NCBI GenBank assembly: GCA_023250755.1
Contig: JAHFAC010000021.1
Coordinates: 1 to 12,562, forward strand
Direction of reading: 5' to 3'
From: Bacteriovoracaceae bacterium
GTDB taxonomy: Bacteria; Bdellovibrionota; UBA1018
DNA length: 12,562 nt
A program made the position numbers and the translations under genes. The notes under the pieces are model-generated. The model ran no database searches, was not told where the DNA came from, and saw only the letters and a program-made list of their open reading frames with translations. Shown here one piece after another: positions 6,940 through 12,562 of the stretch (its first letter is position 1; each line of letters begins with the position of its first letter).

Positions 6940-7866
6940 TCACCCCGTTGAGTTTGGGTAAAGGAATGAAAGGATAAAGGGCCCAAAAATCATAAGCATC
7001 ACCGCTGGAAGAATCAAAAAAACCAGTGGAAATAAGATCTTCTGCGCTGCCGCGGCACCTGCTTTTTCAGCTCTAATAATCCTTTCAATTCGGATTTGTT
7101 CAGATTGCTGACGAAGGATCTTGCCAATCGATGCGCCCATCTGATCGGCTGAAACCAAAATCGCCACGAAGGAGTTGATCTCCATCATGTCGACACGATA
7201 AGCCATCTCGTGCAGCGCTTCTGCTCGAGAGGCTCCGACTTTAATTTCTCTCAAAATTTGACCAAGCTCTTCAACTAAGGGACTAGAAGTTGCTTTTTCT
7301 ACCACCTTACCGATCGCACCAATAAAGTCCAGGCCGGCTTCAGTTGAAAGCGCAAGCAAATCTACGATAAACGGAAGTGAACGAAGTATCTTTTTCTGCC
7401 GGTCTTTAATGCGCGTGTAAACCCAAAAGTTTGGATAAAACCAGCCTAAAATAGCTGATCCGACGATGTAATACCATTCGATATCGATCAAATCTAAGGC
7501 GCGCAAAATCCCGCTCACAATGGGGAAAAACAAAATCAGAAAAAGCTTAAACCCAATGAACTCATCCGGAGTCAATTCCTCACGCAATGCCGCACTAATC
7601 AATTTTCGTTTGAAAATTTTCCGTTTATCTTCCCAAAATGGTTTTCCCCTTACCAAGGGAACAAAATACTGAGTAAAGAAGGGACGCGTAATCCGCACTA
7701 AAGCATTGGTCGCCTTGCGATTTCGCAAATCAGCCAGATTCTCTTGGACGGCTCGACTCTCCTCCTCCTCCATCAGCATGCGCACGAGCAAAAAGGTGCC
7801 AAGCCCAATTAGGACATAAGAGAAATAAATGACGAATTGGCCTTTTTCAATTGCCTCAATCACCAT
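6940..7866 (-). CDS. tadC: TadC-type Tad pilus inner-membrane platform protein (T2SSF domain)
   Basis: Polytopic inner-membrane protein of 308 residues with the type II secretion F domain at about 163-290. It includes LPFIVDLLALSTEAGLDF, a conserved helix ending in LREIKVGASRAEAL, and the segment SFVAILVSADQMGASIGKIL. Membrane helices are likely near 10-31, 103-122, 131-149 and 275-303. This is the TadC layout; TadB and TadC form the platform driven by the TadA ATPase. In most tad loci tadB lies directly upstream of tadC, but here the next gene upstream is divergent. The ATG at 7864-7866 has an in-frame TAG four codons upstream, so no longer start is possible. The Shine-Dalgarno site is weak. 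It heads a minus-strand run of six genes before the flp promoter. It could be a TadB paralogue, but the N-terminus and length suit TadC better. Confidence 0.85.
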   Translation of the reverse strand: MVIEAIEKGQFVIYFSYVLIGLGTFLLVRMLMEEEESRAVQENLADLRNRKATNALVRITRPFFTQYFVPLVRGKPFWEDKRKIFKRKLISAALREELTPDEFIGFKLFLILFFPIVSGILRALDLIDIEWYYIVGSAILGWFYPNFWVYTRIKDRQKKILRSLPFIVDLLALSTEAGLDFIGAIGKVVEKATSSPLVEELGQILREIKVGASRAEALHEMAYRVDMMEINSFVAILVSADQMGASIGKILRQQSEQIRIERIIRAEKAGAAAAQKILFPLVFLILPAVMLMIFGPFILSFLYPNSTG

Positions 7867-7990
7867 AGGAGCACCCGCCTACTGATCGGCAGAAAATCGC
7901 CCTGGCCCAAGGTACTTTTAGACCCCATGACGTTCCTGTGCACCCTTGTGTAGGCAATGACCCACCCCCCATCGACTTATTATTTAAATT
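7867..7990 (-). promoter_or_regulatory. G-rich, possibly structured 5' leader of tadC
   Basis: If transcription starts near 7990, the tadC mRNA has a leader of about 124 nt, G-rich and unlike the AT-rich DNA just beyond it. Two nested helices can form: GCCTAC (7950-7955) with GTAGGC (7877-7882), extendable by two G-U pairs, and CAAGG (7944-7948) with CCTTG (7908-7912). The closing helix ends about ten bases before the ATG. I could not match it to a known riboswitch, including c-di-GMP-I. Chance folding is possible. Confidence 0.25.
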
Positions 7991-8048
7991 TATAATATTA
8001 TATCAAAATAATCAATTAATTGGAATTCAATCAGGAAAAAAACTGATT
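7981..8048. promoter_or_regulatory. AT-rich divergent island with several palindromes
   Basis: Between tadC and the YihY-family gene, the stretch 7981-8030 is about 10% GC. It contains perfect palindromes ATTTAAAT (7982-7989), TATAATATTATA (7991-8002) and CAATTAATTG (8013-8022). A further inverted repeat, AATCAG/CTGATT, spans 8029-8048 with an A-rich 8-nt loop. The central palindrome gives a TATAAT on each strand. The plus-strand copy has no good -35 at normal spacing. The island could be a regulator site or simply a melted divergent promoter region. No coding sequence is supported in the 215-bp gap. Confidence 0.4.
7987..8025 (-). promoter_or_regulatory. Candidate promoter region for tadC operon
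   Basis: Two overlapping solutions exist on the complement strand. One is a perfect TATAAT (7997-8002) with a poor -35 TTCCAA (8020-8025) at 17 bp. The other is TTGATT (8010-8015) with TAAATT (7987-7992), also at 17 bp. Both lie in a very AT-rich island. The long operon needs a promoter here because the upstream gene is divergent. Which hexamers are used cannot be decided from the sequence. Confidence 0.4.
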
Positions 8049-8081
8049 TCTCTGCTACCCTAAATTCAAAGATTCAAACTT

Positions 8082-8894
8082 ATGAATTTAAAATTCTCAG
8101 GATTTCTACACCAGCTCAAATCCGCAGTCAGAGATACGATGCATCAAATCCAAGAAAGCCAAATCTTGCTTGTAGCATCCAGTCTCGCCTACACCACGGT
8201 TCTCTCACTGATACCCTTATTAGCAGTCAGTTTTTCAATTTTCCACGCCTTTGGCGGACTTGAAAAACTTTTCTCTACGATCGAACCCTTCATCATTGAA
8301 AACCTGGCCGAAGCCTCTGGATCCGATGCCATGGAGGCCATTCGTCGTTTCATCAGCAACGCTCACGCCGGTGTGATAGGAGTCAGCGGTCTCATTGCAT
8401 TGATCATCACCAGCATGAGCATGCTTTCAAGCGCTGAAAAAGCGATCAATCGAATTTGGAAAGCCCCCATCTCAAGAAGTCTCTTTCAGCGGGTCGCTAC
8501 CTATTGGCTTTTTATTACACTTGGACCCATCTCTCTCTCTGTCGGGATTGGATTCATCACCTCAAGCCAACTTGGAGGGGCTCGCATCTTACCCAGCGGG
8601 ACTGGGGTTTTTCTGCTCGTCTGGTTCCTGCTTTTTAGTGTTTACAAATGGGTCCCTAATCGAAACGTCCATGTTTGGCCTGCTGCTGCCTCTGCCCTGA
8701 TCATTGCTTGCACATGGAACTTGGCACGCCTCAGTTACCGGCTCTACACATCCCATGTCATCACTTACAGTAAAATTTACGGGAGCCTGGGCGCGATTCC
8801 CATTCTTCTTCTCTGGATCTACATCCTCTGGGCGATCGTCCTGATGGGTGCGGCAATCTCTGCCGCATTACAAAAAAGGTTTGATCCAAAATGA
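8082..8894 (+). CDS. YihY/BrkB family (UPF0761) inner-membrane protein
   Basis: Integral membrane protein of 270 residues, a normal length for the family, which was once mislabelled ribonuclease BN. Six helices are likely near 27-55, 96-118, 135-160, 170-190, 197-217 and 236-262. Family landmarks are the N-terminal ASSLAYTTVLSLIPLLAV, the MLSSAEKAINRIWK segment (114-127), and the C-terminal KIYGSLGAIPILLLWIYILW with the following MGA. The biological role is unsettled; a transport or envelope function is usually assumed. No clear Shine-Dalgarno site precedes the ATG, which lies in an A/T-rich context. It is the first of four closely spaced genes and overlaps the next by 4 nt (ATGA), so coupling is likely. 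Confidence 0.9.
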   Translation: MNLKFSGFLHQLKSAVRDTMHQIQESQILLVASSLAYTTVLSLIPLLAVSFSIFHAFGGLEKLFSTIEPFIIENLAEASGSDAMEAIRRFISNAHAGVIGVSGLIALIITSMSMLSSAEKAINRIWKAPISRSLFQRVATYWLFITLGPISLSVGIGFITSSQLGGARILPSGTGVFLLVWFLLFSVYKWVPNRNVHVWPAAASALIIACTWNLARLSYRLYTSHVITYSKIYGSLGAIPILLLWIYILWAIVLMGAAISAALQKRFDPK

Positions 8895-9580
8895 TTTTGC
8901 TCTGGGCTCTTCTTATTGTGCAATCTGGTTTTACATCAGACGAATGGTACACAGTCACTTTGAATCCCTCCGTTCGATATGGTTATTATCATGACCACGT
9001 AGAAATCCAGGGGGATCGCATTATTTTTCAAAATCATTATTGGAAACATGAAGAGGGGTTTCTCAATGAAGAACATCTCGGAGGATTTTCAAAAAACGAT
9101 CCTGATTTGACGCCTCTCTTTTTTAATTTTCAATCTAAATACCGAGCTACAGAAATAAAGATCGACGGCACAGTTAAAGACGGCAAATGGCTCACAGTAA
9201 AAATTCACAAAACAGGACAGGAACTTCCGATCATCACTCGCACCATCCCAAAAAAGATCATTCTCTCGATTTTCTTTCCGGTCTGGCTAGGAAAAACACT
9301 TCCTAGCATGAAACCTGGACAAACTATTTCATTTACAACTTTGCTTGAAGACAATCTTGAGGCCAGCTTTAATCCGGTCTCAGGCCGTGTTCGTCTCGAA
9401 AAACCGGATGATTACGCAAGAAAAACTTCATCTCAAAAACTAAACGTCAATTACAGAGACCAACAAAGCATCTGGTATGTTGATAAAAAAGGAATTCCCT
9501 TAAAAATGGACCTACTCTCATCTAAAGCCCGTGTGGATCGAGTCTCAAAAGAAACTGCAGAGCGTTTTCTCCAGGAATAG
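8891..9580 (+). CDS. Exported protein of unknown function
   Basis: Protein of 229 residues that I do not recognise with confidence. The first 16 or so residues (MILLWALLIVQSGFTS) look like a signal peptide or short anchor without the usual Lys/Arg start. The rest is predicted rich in beta-strands, with many aromatic residues early on (WYTVTL, YGYYHDH, NHYWKHEEGF). Near the C-terminus, QQSIWYVDKKGIPLKMDL (residues 194-211) resembles the last strands of DUF3108-like or LolA-like envelope proteins. That likeness is weak and from memory. The ATG overlaps the YihY-family stop, with AAAAAAGG upstream. The stop lies 6 nt before the first permease gene. Its position suggests a periplasmic partner of the operon, but it does not look like an ABC solute-binding protein: too short and without that fold's pattern. 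Confidence 0.75.
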   Translation: MILLWALLIVQSGFTSDEWYTVTLNPSVRYGYYHDHVEIQGDRIIFQNHYWKHEEGFLNEEHLGGFSKNDPDLTPLFFNFQSKYRATEIKIDGTVKDGKWLTVKIHKTGQELPIITRTIPKKIILSIFFPVWLGKTLPSMKPGQTISFTTLLEDNLEASFNPVSGRVRLEKPDDYARKTSSQKLNVNYRDQQSIWYVDKKGIPLKMDLLSSKARVDRVSKETAERFLQE

Positions 9581-9586
9581 AACTTC

Positions 9587-10516
9587 ATGATCGTTCGTGT
9601 TTTTTCTTTCTTACTCTTGCTTTTGATCGTTTTCGCCTCGGCACGCGCGATGATTCGATGGCTCCCTGGCGATCCACTTGAAACCCTCATGGCAGAAAGC
9701 GGAACCACAGCCTCGCGTGAGGTTCTGCGGTCTGAACTGGGCTTAAATCGTCCCTACGGAGAAGCACTTTTTCAGGACCTTAAAAACGGCTTTCATGGAG
9801 ATTTCGGCCATTCCCTCTTTACCCGACAACCCCTTGCTCCCGAGTTGGCAAAACGATTTAAAAAAACGATGCTTTTAGCGTTCACAGCCCTGGGACTGGG
9901 ACTTTTTTTCAGCCTGGGACTGGGACTTTTAGCAGCTCGTACTCTTTATGACTCCACTCTGGTGACCCGCGCGGCAAATCAGATTTGCACCCTTCATGGT
10001 GCTCTGGCCGCTGCAATGCCCACCCCCTGGTTGGGTCCCATTCTCATTGATCTCTTTGCCGTCAAGATCAAGATATTCCCACTCGGCGATGCACTTGCCC
10101 TCCCTTCACTCACTCTTGCACTCGGACTCAGTGGTTTTTGGTCACGACTGATTCGTGAACGAGTCCGTGAATCACTCAAGTTCGGGTCTGCCCAAGGCGC
10201 CAGAGCACGAGGGATTCCTGAGTGGAAAGTCATGATCAAATATGGGCTCGCTCCGGTCTCAGGATCACTCCTCGCCTACCTCGGAACACAGATAGGCGCA
10301 CTCTTGGGAGGAGCATTCCTTGTTGAAGTAATTTTTGACTGGCCCGGGATGGGCTCTCTTCTGGTCGATTCTGTCTTACGCCGCGACTACCCTGTGGTTG
10401 AAATGACTGTTTTTTTAGGGGCCGCAGTCTCTCTCGCAGGCACCGCTTTAGGCGATTGGGCTCAAACTTGGATCGAGAGCAAGAAAAGCCCTTACGGCGG
10501 GGGCGGGGTATTATGA
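9587..10516 (+). CDS. ABC transporter permease, DppB/OppB-like
   Basis: Inner-membrane permease of 309 residues of the peptide/nickel (DppB/OppB) family. The N-terminal helix leads to IRWLPGDPLETLM, the family's GDP motif, then the ELGLNRPYGEALFQDLKNG and HGDFGHSLFTRQP periplasmic segment (about 50-82), which is also typical. Core helices lie near 93-118, 130-155, 170-190, 222-245 and 272-290. The EAA loop that docks the ATPase reads GARARGIPEWKVMIKYGLAP (204-223), followed by GGAFLVEVIFDWPGMGSLL. AGGA lies about 10 nt before the ATG, in the end of the upstream gene. The stop overlaps the DppC-like start by 4 nt. A 24-bp in-frame duplication in one helix is listed separately. The transported substrate is unknown; no ATPase or binding protein gene adjoins it. 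Confidence 0.9.
   Translation: MIVRVFSFLLLLLIVFASARAMIRWLPGDPLETLMAESGTTASREVLRSELGLNRPYGEALFQDLKNGFHGDFGHSLFTRQPLAPELAKRFKKTMLLAFTALGLGLFFSLGLGLLAARTLYDSTLVTRAANQICTLHGALAAAMPTPWLGPILIDLFAVKIKIFPLGDALALPSLTLALGLSGFWSRLIRERVRESLKFGSAQGARARGIPEWKVMIKYGLAPVSGSLLAYLGTQIGALLGGAFLVEVIFDWPGMGSLLVDSVLRRDYPVVEMTVFLGAAVSLAGTALGDWAQTWIESKKSPYGGGGVL
9889..9930 (+). repeat. In-frame 24-bp tandem duplication inside the dppB-like gene
   Basis: CCTGGGACTGGGACTTTT occurs at 9889-9906 and again at 9913-9930, a period of 24 bp. The protein shows LGLGLFFS followed by LGLGLLAA within a membrane helix near residues 102-117. The repeat keeps frame and hydrophobicity, so it is tolerated. It could be a slippage site. 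Confidence 0.8.
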
Positions 10517-11292
10517 TTTCCAAAAAACACAAAACAAGGCTCTCTCTGCTGTGGCTCGCCCTCTGGTTTATTCCTGCTTTGTTGTGTTTGGGAAACCCCC
10601 TCGAATTCGATCTACCCAAAAGCCTTAACGGAGCCACTTGGTTTCAACCTCTTGGATTTGACCCCTTTGGGAGAAATCTCGTTCTTGTTCTGCTTCGAGC
10701 CTCAGCTGTAAGCGGTGTATTTTCACTCCTCGTGGTTCTTCTTTCGGCCTTTCTTAGTCTTTTTTTTGGAATCGCGATTGCCCTATTCCCAACACCGTTT
10801 CGATTCTCCTGTCTACGAGTTCTAGAACTCACACTTGCCTTCCCTTCGCTTCTTCTTGCTCTCGCTTGGGCAGCACTCCGAGGCCCGGGATGGAGCACTC
10901 TTCTTGGTTCTCTGCTCATCGGAGTACTCCCTTCATTTACTCGAATGATTTATATTAGAACACGTGAACTCTTGTCTGAAGAGTTCATTCATGCTGCCTC
11001 GGCACTGGGGGCGAACCAAAGTTGGATCGCCTTGCGGCATCTTTTGCCAGCGCTTCTTTCAATTTGCTCAATTAAGCTTCCCGGTCTTTTTGCGCATGCC
11101 CTCATTGCTGAGGCCACTCTTTCTTTTCTTGGGGTGGGGGCCCCAGTTGGATCAGTGACCTGGGGCGCACTCCTCGCTCAGGGAAAAGACTATCTCATTG
11201 AAGCTCCTCGCCTGATGCTGATCAGCGGACTTCCCCTGATTCTGAGCACCTTAGCACTTCAGGTTCTCTCCGAATCCAAAACAGCCTCTTAG
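10513..11292 (+). CDS. ABC transporter permease, DppC/OppC-like
   Basis: Second permease, 259 residues, partner of the DppB-like protein. Landmarks: QPLGFDPFGRNLVLVLL (45-61), the DxxGR segment of DppC proteins, where the usual GRD is GRN. The EAA loop reads EFIHAASALGANQSWIALRHL (157-177). EATLSFLGVG is followed by the TWGALLAQG motif (200-224). Helices cover about 12-28, 65-93, 103-121, 127-140, 183-205 and 232-252. The ATG at 10513 was chosen because it overlaps the dppB stop as ATGA. An in-frame ATG at 10456 would add 19 charged residues inside dppB and is less likely. At 259 residues it is a little short for the family, mainly at the N-terminus. No ATPase gene follows; nagZ comes next after 33 nt. 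Confidence 0.9.
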   Translation: MISKKHKTRLSLLWLALWFIPALLCLGNPLEFDLPKSLNGATWFQPLGFDPFGRNLVLVLLRASAVSGVFSLLVVLLSAFLSLFFGIAIALFPTPFRFSCLRVLELTLAFPSLLLALAWAALRGPGWSTLLGSLLIGVLPSFTRMIYIRTRELLSEEFIHAASALGANQSWIALRHLLPALLSICSIKLPGLFAHALIAEATLSFLGVGAPVGSVTWGALLAQGKDYLIEAPRLMLISGLPLILSTLALQVLSESKTAS

Positions 11293-11318
11293 GACATAAA
11301 AAGAGATTATGCTATACT
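11291..11318 (+). promoter_or_regulatory. Extended -10 promoter for nagZ
   Basis: TGCTATACT at 11310-11318 is an extended -10 (TG, one base, TATACT). A partial -35, AGGACA (11291-11296), lies 16 bp upstream. The -10 hexamer ends only 7 nt before the nagZ ATG, so transcription would begin at or next to the A of the start codon. No Shine-Dalgarno site lies between. This gives nagZ its own promoter separate from the permease operon, and suggests a leaderless mRNA. Confidence 0.55.
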
Positions 11319-11325
11319 TTTTGGC

Positions 11326-12444
11326 ATGAGTTTGCCCATAAATTTGATGGATGAAGCACGCCAGAGGTTGGGGGATCTTTTCATCACTGGGTTCAGTGGT
11401 CTAGAGCTCTCCGACGATACCTCCGCTTTTCTTTCTCAAGCCAAAATCGGCGGCGTTATTCTATTTTCACAGAATTATGAAAAACCTAGCCAAGTAGCCG
11501 AGCTCACCAATCAGATCCAAGAATGCCGGACAGAGCTTCCGCTTTGGATTTCTGTCGACCATGAGGGCGGAAAAATTCAGCGCTTCAAAAAACCATTTAC
11601 CCGCGTCACTGAAGCCTATCTGATCGGCGCAACCGATTCACCTAAGCTTGCTTTTGAAGTCGCCGAGATCATGGCGAAGGAACTCAAAGCGGTCGGCATT
11701 AATGTCAACTTCAGTCCAATCGCTGATATTGCCACCAATCCAAAAAATCCGATTATCGGTCCACGTGCATTTGGATCGACAGAAGAGCTGGTATCAAAAA
11801 TGGTCACAGCGACCGTCCGGGGCCACTTAATCAATGGCGTCCAACCCTGCGTGAAACATTTTCCGGGTCATGGAGACACCTCTTCGGATTCGCACTTGAC
11901 CCTTCCCAAGGTAGACGTCCCCCTCGAGACCTTGCAAAATCGCGAACTCAAGCCCTTTATGAAGGCTTTTAAATCTCGCTGCAATTTGGTGATGACCGCA
12001 CACATCCTCAACCCGAGGCTGGATCCCACTTATCCCGCGACCTTGTCCTCAAAAACAATTCAAGAGCTGATAAAAAAACCACTCCGAATCCCTCCCCTGG
12101 TCGTAAGTGATGATATGGAGATGAAAGCGATTACCGATCACTATGGTGCTGAAGATGCGCCACGACTGGCTCTCAATGCGGGATGCGATCTCTTAATTTA
12201 TCGAACTGAGGAAGCAGCACGCCATGCCTATGAATCGTTGCTGAAAGCTTTGGATGCTGGCACCCTAGTCGCAGAGACCGTGATCCAAGCCTCTGACCGC
12301 ATTCGTGCCGTCAAAACCACAGCCTTGCTTCCCTACTCTCCTGCTATTGTGACGGATCTCGGGCCAAAAATTGGCCTTCCTGAAAGTCAGGCGATCATGC
12401 AAAAAATCGAAGATCAGGGCAAACGCGCGTTGGCAAAAGGGTAA
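11326..12444 (+). CDS. nagZ: Beta-N-acetylhexosaminidase, glycoside hydrolase family 3 (NagZ)
   Basis: Cytoplasmic enzyme that removes GlcNAc from GlcNAc-anhydroMurNAc peptides during cell-wall recycling. There are 372 residues, about 30 more than typical NagZ, the extra lying at the C-terminus (about 336-372). No signal peptide is seen. Visible motifs: KIGGVILFSQNY (40-51), ISVDHEGGKIQRF (75-87), NVNFSPIADI (126-135), GPRAFG (145-150), and KHFPGHGDTSSDSH (177-190), which carries the Asp-His pair (188 and 190) of the catalytic loop. VVSDDMEMKAI (259-269) holds the nucleophile, expected to be Asp262. The start at 11326 has no Shine-Dalgarno site. An ATG at 11347 is also in frame but has none either. 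It follows the peptide-type permease genes, and a convergent gene probably ends 2 nt beyond its stop. Confidence 0.93.
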   Translation: MSLPINLMDEARQRLGDLFITGFSGLELSDDTSAFLSQAKIGGVILFSQNYEKPSQVAELTNQIQECRTELPLWISVDHEGGKIQRFKKPFTRVTEAYLIGATDSPKLAFEVAEIMAKELKAVGINVNFSPIADIATNPKNPIIGPRAFGSTEELVSKMVTATVRGHLINGVQPCVKHFPGHGDTSSDSHLTLPKVDVPLETLQNRELKPFMKAFKSRCNLVMTAHILNPRLDPTYPATLSSKTIQELIKKPLRIPPLVVSDDMEMKAITDHYGAEDAPRLALNAGCDLLIYRTEEAARHAYESLLKALDAGTLVAETVIQASDRIRAVKTTALLPYSPAIVTDLGPKIGLPESQAIMQKIEDQGKRALAKG

Positions 12445-12446
12445 GT

Positions 12447-12562
12447 TTATTTCTCTTGAACCATGGATCCAATCACCGCCGGAACCTTGGGGTTGCTCTT
12501 GGATACCGGCGAGAGGCGAAGACAGCCTCCCTCTTCTCGGCAGACGATCCAAAAATTTCCCT
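12447..12562 (-). CDS. C-terminal end of an unknown convergent gene (partial)
   Basis: On the complement strand a frame stays open from the window edge for 38 codons and ends with TAA at 12447-12449. It reads through FWIVCREEGGCLRL and ends IGSMVQEK. The composition is ordinary for a protein, and the stop lies just 2 nt from the nagZ stop, a compact convergent layout. I do not recognise it. A plus-strand frame from an ATG at 12463 is also open to the edge but has no ribosome site. With only 116 bases the choice is tentative. Confidence 0.45.
   Translation of the reverse strand, partial: GNFWIVCREEGGCLRLSPVSKSNPKVPAVIGSMVQEK

Noticed and set aside
7856..7972. 38-codon minus-strand ORF in the tadC leader, ending inside tadC
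   Set aside because: No Shine-Dalgarno site; composition is dominated by Gly, Cys and Trp from G-rich DNA. A chance frame is more likely.
8029..8048. AATCAG/CTGATT hairpin as an intrinsic terminator
   Set aside because: The A/T run is in the loop, not after the stem, and no gene ends there.
10456..10512. Longer N-terminus for the DppC-like protein
   Set aside because: It would overlap dppB by about 60 nt and add a charged tail. The ATGA junction at 10513 matches the coupling seen elsewhere in the window.
12463..12562. Plus-strand open frame starting MDPITAG after nagZ
   Set aside because: No ribosome site, and it has an Arg-rich stretch. The opposite-strand frame ending beside nagZ looks somewhat more protein-like, though the choice is not secure.

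Overview
The window looks like a stretch of chromosome from a Gram-negative bacterium of the Bdellovibrionota or a related deltaproteobacterial lineage. That placement is an inference. It rests on Flp pilins of the G-QSTTEY type, a Tad pilus locus carrying FHA-domain proteins, a cytoplasmic NagZ, and closely packed overlapping genes. No rRNA, tRNA, CRISPR array, insertion sequence or phage gene was seen.

Left block (1-7866, all minus strand). Reading in the direction of transcription, it starts with a TadC-type inner-membrane platform protein, then a small DUF192 protein. Three FHA-domain membrane proteins follow: FHA-TM-sensor-TM-HAMP-PAS, FHA-TM-TPR, and FHA-FHA-TM-TPR. A PP2C-type protein phosphatase comes next. 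A 135-bp gap then holds a good sigma70-type promoter and a possible 20-codon leader ORF. After it come two small Flp prepilins and a TadV/CpaA prepilin peptidase that runs off the left edge. Genes in the block overlap by 1-17 nt or lie within about 25 nt of each other, except at the flp promoter. The core idea is a Tad (Flp) pilus locus with a built-in phosphothreonine module: one PP2C phosphatase and four FHA domains. The matching Ser/Thr kinase, the TadA ATPase, TadB, the secretin and CpaB are not in the window.

Middle (7867-8081). A 215-bp divergent intergenic region. Its centre (about 7981-8030) is only about 10% GC and contains several perfect palindromes, including one that places TATAAT on both strands. 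The tadC-proximal half is G-rich on the transcribed strand and could fold.

Right block (8082-11292, plus strand). Four tightly packed genes: a YihY/BrkB-family membrane protein, an exported protein of unknown function, and a pair of peptide/nickel-type ABC permeases (DppB-like and DppC-like) with no ATPase or binding protein beside them. nagZ (11326-12444) follows with its own extended -10 promoter so close to the ATG that the mRNA may be leaderless. NagZ cleaves GlcNAc from muropeptides, so the permeases next to it may import cell-wall peptides; this is a guess from position. The last 116 bases probably hold the 3' end of a convergent minus-strand gene.
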